Source: Eulemur rufifrons
Lineage: Eukaryota; Chordata; Mammalia; Primates; Lemuridae
Length of the DNA: 64,000 nucleotides
Assembly (NCBI RefSeq): GCF_041146395.1
Contig: NC_090984.1
Coordinates: 87,555,114 to 87,619,113 of the forward strand
Reading direction: 5' to 3'
The notes beneath the pieces are model-generated. The model worked only from the letters and a program-made list of their open reading frames with translations, did no database searches and had not been told where the DNA came from. Of the stretch, positions 13,856-25,560 are shown one piece after another. Position numbers and translations under genes: made by a program. Within the stretch, counting starts at the first letter, position 1. Each line of letters begins with the position of its first letter.

Positions 13856-14075
13856 CTAAAACCTCATTTACTGCTGATTATCCCAGAACACCTCCTCTTC
13901 CAGCTGCCTGGTCTGTCACAGTTGCCACCATTCTGCCATTAAAACCTTAGAGTGATCCTTGGCTCCTTCTTATCCTGACATTAAGCCACATCTAGTCTCC
14001 AGGTGATTTCAGCCCCTTCTTCCTTCAGAGTCTCTCAGATTGTTCCTTTCTTTTCATCTCCATTGTTTAGGCTGA
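13856..14075 (+). mobile_element. Probable L2 LINE fragment
   Basis: 'accttagagtgatccttggctcc' and 'agccacatctagtctccaggtgatttcag' resemble the L2 stretch 'acctaggagtcatccttgactcc...cacccacatccaatcc'. It is diverged, so the call is moderate. Confidence 0.45.
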
Positions 14076-14429
14076 GAGTTAAAGAATGAGCAGGAATTTT
14101 CCAAGCAAACATGTTTGGAAAATATTCCAAGGAACAGAGCAGTCTGCATCAAGATGCAGGTTGTGAGGGTATGGCATGCTAGGAGGTACTAGTGACCTGT
14201 ATTGTTGCACTCCAAAGTGTCAAGAAAGGAGGTGAGGAGGGGGCTCTAGCAGGAAGGACCTTAGATCCCTCAATGAGAAGCCTGAACTTTTCCAGCAGCC
14301 AGTGTTTTGAGAACTTCAGTAATTTGACTAACACCTTATCAACATATCACCCATATTGCTCTTATTTGCTTAATAGCTTTTTCTGTGAATTGACTTATTT
14401 TTCCATATTAATCAATTTATTTAACATTG

Positions 14430-14775
14430 AAAATTTAACTCTTAAACATTTTATTATGAAAACTTTCAAGTATCTACAACAGAGACAATAGTATAATAAA
14501 TCTACATGTGCTCAGCACAGCAAATATGAGCCCATGTCTAATCTTGTTTCCTCTATACTCTTCTAAGCACTGCTACCACCTCCAGCGGCACACGCACAGC
14601 ACACTCCCACCAAATCACCTTCAGCAGATCATACACCCTGTATCTTTTCATTTATACATACATGTGTACCTCTAAAGGAGAATAACTTTTTCTTAATATA
14701 AATATAATACCATCATCACACCTAAAAAATTAATAATTCCTAAATATCATCTAACATGTAAGACATTAAAACTTC
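14430..14775. mobile_element. Old LINE-1-type non-coding fragment
   Basis: 'aaaactttcaagtatctacaacagagacaatagtataata', 'gtctaatcttgtttcctctata', 'tatatacatgtgtacctctaaaggag' type segments and 'ataataccatcatcacacctaaaaaattaataattcc' occur in the order found in a widespread mammalian L1M-type non-coding segment. Orientation relative to the L1 was not fixed. Confidence 0.55.
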
Positions 14776-16800
14776 ACATCACTTTTATATATAAAAAAAC
14801 TGAAATAATTTGCCATAATTCTTTTGAAAAAATGTTATTAAAATTATGGCATGATATGCTTATAATTGGAACACTTAGCTTAAGGCCTATTCTCCTTATT
14901 AAAAATGGAGATTAGAAGATGTCATATATACTGGTCTTACACATACACTTCCTCATTGTCAAAAGCAGAAAGATTGAAAGGGAATTTAAAAAGGAGCAAA
15001 TTTCTCACTGTGTAATTTAAGATTATTTAACGCCATGTCTGTGTACCACTTAAATCACCTTTCATTTAACTAGAAATATTTGTCTCACACGTCAGGAGAC
15101 ACTGTTACAAGGAACAGGGAATCATCCAAGAATTCTGGACTTGATGGAGTTCGTGATTTGGGGAAATTGTTCTGCCAGCAGCAAGAACAGAAGGGAGCTA
15201 TGGTGGAAGAGCAGATAGCCTCTTACTGTGTCCCACAGCTTATCACGTTGCCTCACTACTTCCTGAGAGCTTGTTTGGCCCTAATGGGTTAATTCTATTA
15301 GTGCTCTAATAGGGAAGCATACGTACTCACATACCTGTGACCAGGAACAGACCTCCTCCATTGGAAAGGTTGTTTGCTTTGACCAATGTCACAGCTCCTG
15401 GGGGAAGGGAGGCACATGGTGCAGAGAAGGAAGGGAACACAACGCAGCCAACCAGCTGAATCAAACCTTACAGTCAATGAGGTGATCGATGCCACAGCCA
15501 GGTGGCCTTCACATTCACACCGTCATCTCTTGAGACTTCATTGTAACCCAAGCTACCCATTCCCCTGCTACTTCTCCAAAGCTGGTCTTCCCTGGAAGGG
15601 GCTTTATTGCCAGGCCCCAGAGCCTCCTTGCTCATAAGCACTCTCTTCTGTGCATAAATTATCAAGCCTTCAAGAAATGCCAAAATATAACATTTTTCAG
15701 AATATTTCTCACCTCCCCCAAATCATAGTCAAATACTTTCTTCCAGGGCTCCCCTTTCATACAGGGAAAACTTCACATTCTTTGACATGTTTTTCTGTTT
15801 TATACTTACCATCTTTTGCCATATCCTATGTCTACAACTTGAATATGAGTCCCTCTGTTCTCATAGTGTTTCAGTAGTTAATCAGTTCTTCCTATGAGCA
15901 AAGTATTAGGCTTAACACCAGTGCTACCAAGACAGCTAAGACAAAATCTCTGTCCTTGGCAATACACAGGCCAATGGGAGAAATAAATGAATAAACAAAG
16001 GGATGTAAAGCAATAGTCCATAGCAGAGGTTCCACGAGCTCAGGTGGAGTAAGAACCCACTCTTCCTGGGCATGTTCTGGGCCAGTGGGGAGGACAGAAA
16101 TGAGACTTCAAGAGCAAGTGGGAGTTCACCAGTTGAGCTGAGAAGAAAGAGAATATCCCCAAGAATAAACCCAAGAATTCCCCAAACTTAGCTTGTTCCC
16201 AGAATATTCTGTGTGCTCAAACTATCTTCTAGCCAGGGGTGGCAATATGTATGTCTAAGAGTTTCAACAAAAACTTTGATCAAAACTCATAAAGGAAAAG
16301 GAAGGAGTCAAAAGAAAACAGAACCAAACTTAAATTTTTTTACATCTTTATGAGCTCTTGCTGTGTGAAATATAATTTAATACTGTCTCTGCCTTCAAGG
16401 TCCAATGTTTGTTTAAATGCAGTCTAGCTAAGGAGCTATATAAATATAAAAGCAAGGAAAGTTAAAGATTTGACAGTTCAATCTCACAACAGGAGAAAAG
16501 GCATAAGTAGCACATGATCAGGTGCCAAAGTAAAGGCAAACATGAGAATTTTTTTTTTCCAAAAAAAAGGGAAGATCACTTTACATTGTGTGTCAGGGGA
16601 ATCTTTATGGAGATTATAGATGTTCACAGAGAAGTACAGAATATATGCTTAGTGAAAGGCAGAAAAATACAGGACTAGTTCAGGGATTAGTAAATAAATC
16701 TGGCTGAAATAGAGAATTGGGGTGTGTATAATATGAACAAAAGAAACAGAGAAATACATAGGGATCACTTTTGAGGATGCCATGTATAACCACATGTAAA
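14776..16800. other. Mostly unique; weak L2-like patches
   Basis: 15885-16165 and 16380-16640 have the flavour of minus-strand L2 ('gacaaaatctctgtccttggcaat', 'actgtctctgccttcaaggtcc') but the matches are too short to annotate separately. The overlapping frames at 15298-15683 show no motif. Confidence 0.3.
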
Positions 16801-16804
16801 AGCA

Positions 16805-17060
16805 AAAACTACTTGTTGAGCACCTATTACCATAAAGATACCAAAAAGTTATATAAACTAATTCTCAGATAAGGACACAGGAGATTTAGAGAGGTCAAGT
16901 CATTCATTTAAGGTCATTCTCGAGATATCTAGATGCAAAAGACAGATGTGGCTCCTGACCTCTGGGGCTTACAATCTAGCATCCACGGAGCTACCAAGTG
17001 AATGAGCTGAATTCAAACTCTGCGCCCCAAAGCCCAGGTTTATCATTCACCAACACTTCT
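16805..17060 (-). mobile_element. MIR SINE
   Basis: Reverse-complement MIR: 'cttgttgagcacctattacc', 'aattctcagataaggacacaggagatttagagaggtcaagtca' and 'gaattcaaactctgcgccccaaagccc' in order. Confidence 0.65.
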
Positions 17061-17147
17061 CTGTTCCTGTTTAGCACCAAGATAGGTCAAATGGTAGAAA
17101 ACCTCACTCCCTTTTCCCTTCGTATCCTTTAGGTGATCTTTATATAA

Positions 17148-17322
17148 TAGTGATGGCAGTGATTCTTCTCCCAGCCTGCATCAGAATCACCTGCTGGACT
17201 TTTTAAAAATGCACTTGCCCATGACCCAGCTCCAGAGACCTGAATTAAATCCCATCTGTATTTTTTAAACATTCCACAGGAGATCCTGATGCGCAGAGTT
17301 AAGAACTTGATAGATACTCCAT
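17148..17322. mobile_element. MER5-type hAT DNA transposon
   Basis: 'cagcctgcatcagaatcacctgctggactttttaaaaatgcac', 'cccagctccagagacctgaatta' and 'attccacaggagatcctgatgcgcagagttaagaac' are classic MER5 segments. Confidence 0.85.
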
Positions 17323-17416
17323 AGTCAAAAACACGCCCCAAACTTCTTGCCTAAGATTTAAATGAAATCTACACATGCACATTTTAATTTTCTACAGGCA
17401 CCCCAGATGACTGATC

Positions 17417-17442
17417 TAATAATGATGCTAATAATAATAATA
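17417..17442. repeat. (AAT)n short tandem repeat
   Basis: A short interrupted aat tract directly before the MIR at 17443. Confidence 0.7.
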
Positions 17443-17665
17443 ACATTAATGCCTTTTATTGAGTGCCTACTCTGCCCCCACGCACTGTGCTAAAAATGTT
17501 TTACATATGTTTTCTGATTTACTTCTCACAAAATCCAAAAAGGAGAGAACTTTTAATATTCATATTTCTAAAGTCATGAAGCTAGACGAGGTGGAATTCA
17601 AACCCAAGAGTACATTGGTGCAAAATCAATGATCTTCATAGCCACTTCACTGTACTGCCTCCCAA
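17443..17665 (-). mobile_element. MIR SINE, near full length
   Basis: Reverse-complement MIR with all landmarks: 'cttttattgagtgcctactctgc', 'gctaaaaatgttttacatatg', 'tgaagctagacgaggtggaattcaaaccca', ending in 'cttcactgtactgcctccc'. Confidence 0.85.
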
Positions 17666-17683
17666 AACTGAGGATAATCATTA

Positions 17684-17745
17684 ATTCACTGAATATTTGA
17701 TTAGGCACCATCTAATGCCAGGCATTGCTGTGCCCTCAGTCACAT
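17684..17745 (-). mobile_element. L2 LINE 3'-end fragment
   Basis: 'ttcactgaatatttgattaggcaccatctaatgccaggcattgctgtg' matches the reversed L2 end at high divergence. Confidence 0.4.
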
Positions 17746-19784
17746 ACAGCATAAATCAATATTCACACACTGCAAAGTAACAGCATATTTACTTGAGCTC
17801 CAATAGATCAAATTTATGACAGAGACCATACCAAATAGGCTAAAAATAGAATGAACAAGCTTTGTTACCCAGCAACTTAATAAAGTAAGGATTTCACTAT
17901 CAGAAAATTGGGTTTTCTAGAGAGGGAAAAAAATACGAGCCCTAGTTACAGAAACACTTATATGAGGCTTCTAGGAAATGAGCTTTGACTTTGATTCCCA
18001 AGGGTCTAAGCTCTCAAAATCTGAGTCCCTCTCATCCTCATTCATTTCAGGGAGCTGAAGGTTAGCCATCAGATCACTTAATCATTATTAATTTCAAAAC
18101 AGAGACCCTATGCTCAGGATTGAAGACCATGTAAGTATCTTTTGGTATCAATATTCCTCAATGCATTGCTATATAATACTCAAATATCCCAAAAGAATGA
18201 ATGTTTTGTAAAAGAGAAAATCATATGTTCCTTTCTTTCCTGTCCATTTTAAGCCTGTGGTTATCAATTTTTTGAGGACCACGGGTACCACTGAGAATTG
18301 AAAGAACCTGATGAAACTGCTCAGAAAATTGCACATCAATTCCATGAACATATCTTTAGATTAAGAATCTCTCATCTAATGAACTAATTTATTCCTTTTT
18401 CGTTTAATTTTTAAAAATGAAAGCTTACTCTTTCAGACACTGGTGGCAGTAGGGTAAAATCCATGTCCCCATGGTGCTCATCTACAATGTAGTGATCTTA
18501 GTTATAACCAGGCTTTACAAAGAGAAATACATGAGAAGCCATATCATCAATTACCAGCAACATGTACACTATGAATACCTAGCTATATAAGACCTGGCTA
18601 ATACCTGGACACCAGTCAGAACACAGGTCTGAGCAGCAGATCAAGGGACATTTGAGCCCCAGGTAATGGGAGATGATCCCAGAAAGAAAGCAAGTTGTGG
18701 TCTGGAATCTGGAAATACATAGTGAAGACCAGGCAAAAGGCACTGTGGTTCATGGGCAGGTCTCTAGTCCCTAGGAAGACTTGGGCTGGGGATTAAGACA
18801 AAGCACCAATCCTGAGTGTATGAGGCACAAAAACAAAACAGGGGTTGATGCAGTGGGTAACTGGAAACACACCTTTGTCTTAGAGAGCCTGACCCACTCA
18901 TTGACATTAGAGTATGGAGGGGGCTTGGTCATGCGGAAACAAGTAAGACCCTGCATTTGAAATGAGCACAAAATCAGAACCAGACCTTTGACAAGCTAAT
19001 AGGATACTGAATCTGGGAGCCACTGGCCTTCTTTCTCTCAGTTCCATCCAATCCCAGTGCCCTAAAAGTAGAGAACTGGTGCTGGGGATCATGGTGAGGC
19101 GTAGTCTTGCAGATGAAGATCAAATGTTTAAATTCAGCCAGGAGATTCTAAATCTATAGGGACTAGAAGCCAAGAAGATTTTTGCAAGTAGTAACCACAT
19201 TGCACAAGATATCTTCTATTATACTGAAAGCCTGGTATATGAGTCTACCCAAACAAAGAGGATGGAAAGCTAGGATAAAATATCGGCTAAATACTTAAAA
19301 TTTTTTGTCTGCTGAATTCCAGGCATTGTGATATTTAGAAATTAAACCAGAGAGATCTTTGAAACACTATGTTATTGCTATGCCCCATCAGATGCTGGCA
19401 GCAATAATGATCTATTTCCTGGTTAAAGCAAATTCTTCACAATAGGTAATTCTATATACTGAATTATTTCTCTCATCCCTCTCTCTATAACAGAAATGCT
19501 GGGCTATATATGGTTTATACTGAGAGTGTGGGAAAGAGTAGAAAATAATCAAGTTTTTAAAAGGTAATAAATACTCAACAGTAGACAAACAACATGGGTG
19601 ATGGCTCACCTAGGCCATAGGAAAAAAAACCACAAAATATTTTTTGCCTTCACATTTTCATGCATGCCCTCATGTATCGGTTCATAGCAGTTAAATGAGG
19701 AAATTTTTCATTTCTCCCATGCGAGGGCATTCTGAAATGATGCAGAAAGTCAAGCCAGCTAAACCTAAAAGGAGCAGAATTAAA
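17746..19784. other. Unique sequence, no feature recognised
   Basis: No repeat family or exon recognised. Minus-strand frames at 18771-18971 and 18907-19092 overlap each other and have no motif. Confidence 0.4.
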
Positions 19785-20232
19785 AAGGAGGCATCCTGGA
19801 GTGCTGGGCCTATTCCATTTGCCTCTTCAGACCCATTCTGCAACCTTCTCCACCCTGTTCTGTGCCCTATAGGCTGAGCTACAGGAGCTCCAGCAATGAG
19901 ACCCCTTGCTTTTGGCTTCCGTGATGTTCACCACTTGCAGGAGATGGAAGAGAGAGAGGAGAATGACATGGAGATATCTGTACCCCCCTGAAAGGTCATG
20001 GCAAACTGCAAACACCCTCCACTTGACACAGGTGCTGTCAGGCAGCCCTCTCCACACAACCACCTCTCTTTCCCCAGGGTTTGGGAATTTCCCCCTCCCC
20101 TTGAACTCTCACAGCCCACTATTACCAGACCAGAGACTTCCATTTCTTTTGGCTTCCCTACACCCTTCCCAACCCTCTTCTATTACCCAGTCTGAGTGTG
20201 TATCTGTTTCCCGCCAGGACCCTAACTGAATA
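19785..20232 (+). mobile_element. LTR-type repeat, subfamily not assigned
   Basis: The 3' end 'ctattacccagtctgagtgtgtatctgtttcccgccaggaccctaactgaata' matches a widespread mammalian LTR end that normally reads 'gtttcctgccgggaccctgactgataca'. The preceding C/T-rich sequence fits the body of such an LTR, but the left boundary is a guess. Four overlapping frames predicted here on both strands are explained by its low-A composition. Confidence 0.5.
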
Positions 20233-21149
20233 TTGTCATTCCAGAGCCACCTCTCCAGTGGACAGGTGTTGGAGGGTAATGTGACTTCCACTGACAGTTC
20301 TGTTTGGACTGATGTCAGAAAGTTTTAGTCCTAGTCCTGGGAGAGTATTTGTTATTTCTACTTGGCCAAGCACCCAAAAGGCAGGACCAGATTTCCCCCT
20401 TCCCTAAATCAGCTCAACAAGCTGAGAGTGTCTGGGTATTGTGAGGAACAAAAAAATCATCTCACCTAAACTACCAGAAACTCCCCAAAACACAACAACC
20501 AAGAGAAAGATCTAAAAGGCTGGAGTAGAAAGGTTTTGAAGCATGACTTATCCCCATTTGGGCTTTTTCCTAATGTATTCAAAACATTTCTCATAATTTT
20601 ATAATGAAAAATTTTAAAACTGAATTTGCACTTTTTATTTGTCAGATTCCCAAAAGAGTGAGAATATGATATTCCCGCAGCACACTCAAAACCCCAAAAC
20701 AATTTGAAATGTTCTGCAGGCTGTTATAACCTCCTGGTATCTTCTTTTAAATTTTGTTTGTGTTTTTGGTCTTCATCAAGTAGTCAGAGACTTTCAACTT
20801 TTATTGAAGACAGGAATGGGCAGGAATAATTCATTTGAAAAGGTAAATGGTTACCCATTAAGCATAAATATTAATACAAGTGATTTAAAATTGTTTAAAA
20901 CCCATGGATCTTACTAATGTCACACCTGAGAAACTTGAAAAGGCCCAGCTAAAGACATTCATCCAGAAATGTCAGAAACGCATGTGGTTTACTTACAATG
21001 GGGGTGAAACTAAAGATGCTCAAACTCCAACTGGAATAAGGCATCACTACAGTCAGTAGTGGCTTAAAGGAGGAGGAGAAAGAGCTGAGCCATGGAAGGA
21101 TGTGAATTTTACAATTTTAATTGCTTGTTACTCTCCCTAGGGGAGAGTA
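20233..21149. other. Unique sequence, no feature recognised
   Basis: No repeat family or exon recognised. Confidence 0.4.
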
Positions 21150-21350
21150 TGAGTTGGGGAGGGAAGCAGGCTGGGTTCAAATTCTAGCCCTGACACCAGG
21201 TAGCTGTCCCCTTGGGCCAGGTAACCTCTCTGACCCTCAATTTTCTCCTCTGTAACGTGGTGATAATAACACCCACTCCACAGAGTGGCTGTTGAGTTTT
21301 AATGAAATCAGATATGCTTTTGCTTTGTGAAGTATAAAATGCATACCATT
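21150..21350 (+). mobile_element. MIR SINE
   Basis: 'ctgggttcaaattctagccctgacaccaggtagctgtc', 'ccaggtaacctctctgaccctcaattttctcctctgtaacgtggtgataat' and 'tgttgagttttaatgaaatcaga' in MIR order. Confidence 0.88.
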
Positions 21351-22784
21351 GTCAAATAGAGGTTGTAGCATTCTTCATCCTGAATTCTCTATGTGCTATG
21401 ATAAGTTAAGATGCCTGCAATTTTCTTTCAATGTGTTTGTTTTAAGTCTCATAAGTATTTAATCCTTATCCAATCCTCAAGGAGTACTCTGCAAACAGTT
21501 TGGCCTTACCTTGGTTCCCACTATGACTGTACATAGTACGTATTTGGGTATAACTTTCTGTTAAAAGCCACGGAAAGTTAACGTTAAGTTATAGCATAAG
21601 CTGAGGTTCCTGTTCCTGATTTTCTTCCCTAATAAGTTTTCGTGTGCCAGATGCTGCGTGTGCTGGGGTTTTACATGCACGAGCCTTATACAGAGTGTAA
21701 AACTTTAAAGAAGATAGAATTCTAAACAAGTATGTTCTACACTTAGCTTCTATTTTCCATCCTTTATCAAGTAACCAAACCAGGTTGGGAGAGGTACCTA
21801 AGTCCAAAGTCACAGGGCGTATCCCGTTCTCTTCTTCCTGCTTTTTTCCTGGGAGAACAGCCCAAAGTCACACTGGGACAGCCACCATGAAATTATGTTC
21901 TCTCAGCAAATATAATCAGAATGTAACAGAAGTCAAGACAAGTAATAAGGCCATTGAAGACAGCTTTATTAAAGACTGAACAAGGGACTGAGAGAGGAAT
22001 TAACATCTGGAGTTAAAAGCCAATTGCATCAGCATCAAAATAAGCGCCCAAAGAGAAGTGGGTGACATGTCCAAATCAGAACACTCATCTGAATCATTCT
22101 GAACTACTCTCTAGGATGAAGGTCCCACCAATTCCAAACCCCTTTCTCCATTCCATGCTTCATAAACTTAATGAGATTCCTTTCACACGGGCACATTTTC
22201 ATGTTGCCTGAATATTGGGCCAAGTGTGTAGGGGTAGCAGATCAGTCAGTCCTGCAAAAACAACAAACAGCGCCCCCCATATGCCTCTGAGTGAAACTCC
22301 AGTCGTCCTTCTGAGATTCCAGCCCAAGTCACAGGACAGTTTTCATTGTATTTTAGCATATGGTGTAAAATTATTGAGATCAAAATGCATTCCTGAAAGT
22401 CTTTAGTGGAATTTTCCTAAAATTCACTTGCACACACAGCTTACAGATTAAATCCACTACTAATATACATAAGGTCACATGCTAAGATTTTAGTAGTCAA
22501 GAATTTTTCTTGAATTAATATAACTGATGGGAAATGACAGTTGGAAAAATCTCAAACGAATTCATGAGTTATTAAAATGATTTTACCCAATGCTTTCAGA
22601 GTTCAGAAATGTATCAGAGTGAGATAAAATGGTTCAGGGAGCTATACAGAGTAGGTGGCAACACATACTCCAGGCCCCAGTCTAAACCTTCCTTAGTCTC
22701 TAAAATGACCCTTTCACAGAGCGGAGAGGATATGGACACCCAGCTTGTGCCAGGAAAGGGAGAGATTATCCCCCAGCCAGTGCA
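21351..22784. other. Unique sequence, no feature recognised
   Basis: No repeat family or exon recognised. The frames at 22609-22821 and 22614-22892 overlap on opposite strands. Confidence 0.4.
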
Positions 22785-23170
22785 ATTCAAAGTACGTTCT
22801 GCAGACTGGGCCTGGCCATGAACTGTTACCGGTCTATGATATATACAGAAATCGAGAGTATGCGTTGAGAAATCTTTATAGCAAGTTGACACTATTATGA
22901 TATTTCAGTGCATAATCATTTTTCTAATATTTTATTTTTATTGATTTTGTCAGACTTTTGACCTACGACAAGTTGGGGATTTAAAAATACAAACTAAGCC
23001 AGGCATGGTGGCACATGCCCATAGTCCCAGCTAGGTGTTGAGAATCACTTTGTCCAGAAGTTCAAGTCCAGCCTGGACAACCTAACAAGATCTCATCTCT
23101 AAAAATATATAAATAAATAAATACACACACAAACTAGTTCAGTAAAGAACCAGACAGGTTGAGAAGTGCT
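22785..23170. mobile_element. Probable hAT-type DNA transposon split by an Alu monomer
   Basis: 'caattcaaagtacgttctgcagactgggcctgg' and 'gttaccggtctatgat' at the left, and 'agaaccagacaggttgagaagtgctgccc' at the right, look like the two ends of a short hAT element whose ends normally read as 'gttgagaa(c/g)cactg'. The middle is interrupted by the Alu monomer at 22997-23128 with its own target duplication. The family name is not assigned. Confidence 0.35.
22989..23136 (+). mobile_element. Alu-related monomer (FLAM-like) with 8-bp target duplications
   Basis: A single left-monomer: 'agccaggcatggtggcacatgcccatagtcccagct' ... 'cagcctggacaacctaacaagatctcatctcta' then an A-rich tail with aaat units. 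The 8-bp direct repeat acaaacta lies at 22989-22996 and again at 23129-23136. A lone monomer of this type is an early primate 7SL-derived SINE. Confidence 0.85.
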
Positions 23171-23179
23171 GCCCTAGAC

Positions 23180-23368
23180 CCTTGTTCATAGTTTTGGCTG
23201 CTCATTGGAACCTCTTTAGGTAATTTTATAAAGTACTGATGCCAAGGTCTCAAACCCAGAGAATCTGTTTCAATTGCTATGAGATGCAGCCTGGGCATTG
23301 GGTTTTGTTTGTTTGTTTCTTAATTCCCAGGTGTTTCTAACATGCAGTGAAATATTTGAGAACCACTT
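23180..23368. mobile_element. MER5-type hAT DNA transposon
   Basis: 'gctgctcattggaacctctttagg', 'caaacccagagaatctgtttcaattg', 'cttaattcccaggtgtttctaa' and the terminal 'gaatatttgagaaccact'-like end follow the MER5 layout. Confidence 0.7.
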
Positions 23369-23559
23369 TCCCCATACCGATAGAGGATTATGGCATGCAC
23401 TTAGGGGCTAGTGAACTGGGAACACACACAAAAGTTATTCTTTATCTTCTGTTACTTTGAAAATTGGAAAAATGTTTTATTATTTCAAATTAAGTTATAA
23501 TTGAGTGTTTCATTATAACTAGGGTAAAATGGACCAGGATGCTATGATATGTGGTCCTG

Positions 23560-23740
23560 TGCAGTACAATTTTTAATGTAAACATTTTATTTCAATATAA
23601 CATGCATACAGAAAAGTGACAAGCCTTAAGTGTACAGTTTGATGACATTTTTCATAAAGTAAACATATATGTGTAACCAACATTCAGAGAAAATATCAGA
23701 TAATGCACAATATTATTTGCCCCCATGTTGTGACATCTAA
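23560..23740. mobile_element. Old LINE-1-type fragment
   Basis: 'tttaatgtaaacattttatttcaatataacatgcatacag', 'aagtgtacagtttgatgacatttttcata' and 'tgtaaccaacattcagag' follow a familiar mammalian L1-associated non-coding segment ('agtgtacaatttgatgagttttgaca'). Confidence 0.5.
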
Positions 23741-23874
23741 AACAGCTTCCCACTGAGAGGAAATAAAGATAATGTACTCTGCCAGTATGAATATGCCATT
23801 TATCTTGGTTTATAGTAAATCTAGCTCGAGTTGGAAGATTTCAAAAAATAGAAATAGAAACTACAATAACTCTT

Positions 23875-24545
23875 TCTGATAAAGATGGCAGATTGAATAC
23901 ATACATCTGTATTTGCTTATTCAGGAAATTCCACTAAAATAACAATAAATGTGCTTTTTAAAAGCATAAATCCACAAGAATGGGAGAATCAGGAGAGAAG
24001 ATAATTATAAAATTTTACAAGCTAAGAAGTAGTAAATGACTTGTCAGGCTTGAGAAAACTGAAACCTAAGCTGAGGGTAGAGAAAATGGAAATTAGTTCA
24101 ATTTACAATGCAGAATTTTCCAAAGCCTTGGGAACTGTGGCACCAGTTACTACTATAGGAGGGGCAGCAGTGAGGCTCACATCAGCAGTCTTGTTTATGG
24201 CTAGTAATGCCCACCTTGATTCAGCATTTGACTATGCCTCCCTTCACTCTGGCAAAGGCTAGAGGTTTAGTCTCTGGAGAGGCTCAAGCAGAAGTCTACA
24301 GAGACATCAGGCATGGCTGAAGACTGGGGTACCACATTAAATTGTGAAAGAATTAAGTGAACCTATATATACTGCTCACAGAGACACCCAGGCTTCTTCA
24401 CTACTTGACTCTGAAAATGCCAGTGGTCAGCAAAAAAATTAGAAAAGCCTTCTATAACCTAAGGGAACAGATCTAAAGAAAATGATACTCAAGTATCCCA
24501 ATTAAAAAGCCCAGCTATTTGACAATAAAGTCATAACAGACAAGC
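23875..24545 (+). mobile_element. Old LINE-1, 5' region (left half)
   Basis: 'taaagatggcagattgaatacatacatctgtatttgcttattcaggaaattccactaaaa' and the following text through 'gctagaggtttagtctctggagaggctcaagcagaagtctaca' and 'aatgatactcaagtatcccaattaaaaagcc' read as the 5' leader of an old L1 on the plus strand. The frame at 24041-24262 lies inside it. The element is interrupted at about 24548 by an LTR and resumes near 25060. Confidence 0.5.
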
Positions 24546-24547
24546 CC

Positions 24548-25000
24548 CTGTTGGGAGACAATTCTCCATCGGTTTCTCTTTTATTTCTACACATCACATG
24601 CAGGCACTGACACCTTTTTGTCCCAGACTACTTTTCTGAGAGCATGTATAGCGAACAGGTTTGAAAGGTAGAGATAATGTCTCCTTCAAGAACAGAAGGC
24701 AGGTTTATTTGCTAACATCTCCCTCTGGGGCAAAAGTTGGATAGGTTTGTTTGTAGGCCACTATAAATGATTGGGATTTTCTAAGCTCAGGATTTCTCAA
24801 CAGTGATGCAAACCTACTACATACTGAAGATCCATTTTGGTTGCTCCATGTAGTCCCTGTGGAACTTGGGAAGAAAAGGGAACCAATGTGAACATGAAGT
24901 TAATGCTGCTTATGAGACTGTGAGTAATAAAGTCCTTTGAACCTGACCCATGAGTCTCGTGTTTTCTGCTAGCATCTATGAAACTGTAGCATGCTAACTT
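24548..25000 (+). mobile_element. Retroviral-type solo LTR inserted in the LINE-1
   Basis: The segment opens with 'tgttgggagacaattctcc'. Near its end it has a polyadenylation signal 'gagtaataaagtcctttgaacc' followed by 'tgagtctcgtgttttctgc', which is the R-U5 arrangement of ERV1-type LTRs. The exact right boundary is not clear (about 24990-25050) and I could not find an unambiguous target duplication. No internal retroviral genes are present. The minus-strand frame at 24797-25132 is antisense to it. Confidence 0.45.
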
Positions 25001-25059
25001 GTGAGCTTGAAAGTAGGGTAAAATCCCAGACCCTTCATGATTCTTGACCACCCCAACTA

Positions 25060-25425
25060 CTCTCATAGATTCCAGTTTTTGAGTCCTGCCATCTAGAATA
25101 TAAGCAGATGGACAAAAATCATAAAAATCCAATAATATTAGCTAATAATGAATTTTTTTAAAAGAACTTGGAGGAAACAGCCCATTTAGGGGAAGGAAAC
25201 TTAAAAATATATAGTATTAATATCCTCAGAGAGATAAGAGAAGCTATAACATCCCTAAAACAAGAAAAAAATGCTATATTTTAAAAAGAAATATTCAGAA
25301 AAAAAGAGAGCTGTTAAAACTTTAAGTGAAAAACTTAATAGAAGAGTTTGAAAATAAAGTCCAGAAAATCTTCTATAAAGTACAACACATAGGCAAAGAC
25401 ATGGAAAACAGGAAAAAAGGTTAGA
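25060..25425 (+). mobile_element. Old LINE-1, start of ORF1 region (right half)
   Basis: A-rich coding-like sequence ('aacttaatagaagagtttgaaaataaagtccagaaaatcttc', 'aggcaaagacatggaaaacagg') corresponds to the L1 ORF1 N-terminal coiled-coil region, which normally reads with repeated 'agaagataaagttgaggaaatct' and 'gacaaagagatggaaaa'. Stops and indels make it non-coding. Confidence 0.55.
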
Positions 25426-25429
25426 ACTA

Positions 25430-25560
25430 GGGTACTTCATTATAGCATAACCCATTGCGTCAGAAAAACCACCTTTCAATTTCCCATTACATAAGAGAAT
25501 AAATTTCCTTATTGCTTGAGCCAATATAAGTTGAATTTTCTTTACTTGAAGTCAAAAGCA
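25430..25560 (+). mobile_element. LTR-type 3'-end fragment
   Basis: 'gagaataaatttccttattgcttgagccaatataagttgaattttc' resembles an LTR end that normally reads 'aataaattccctttttgcttaagccagtttgagt'. The same type of end occurs at 29880-29920. Confidence 0.35.
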
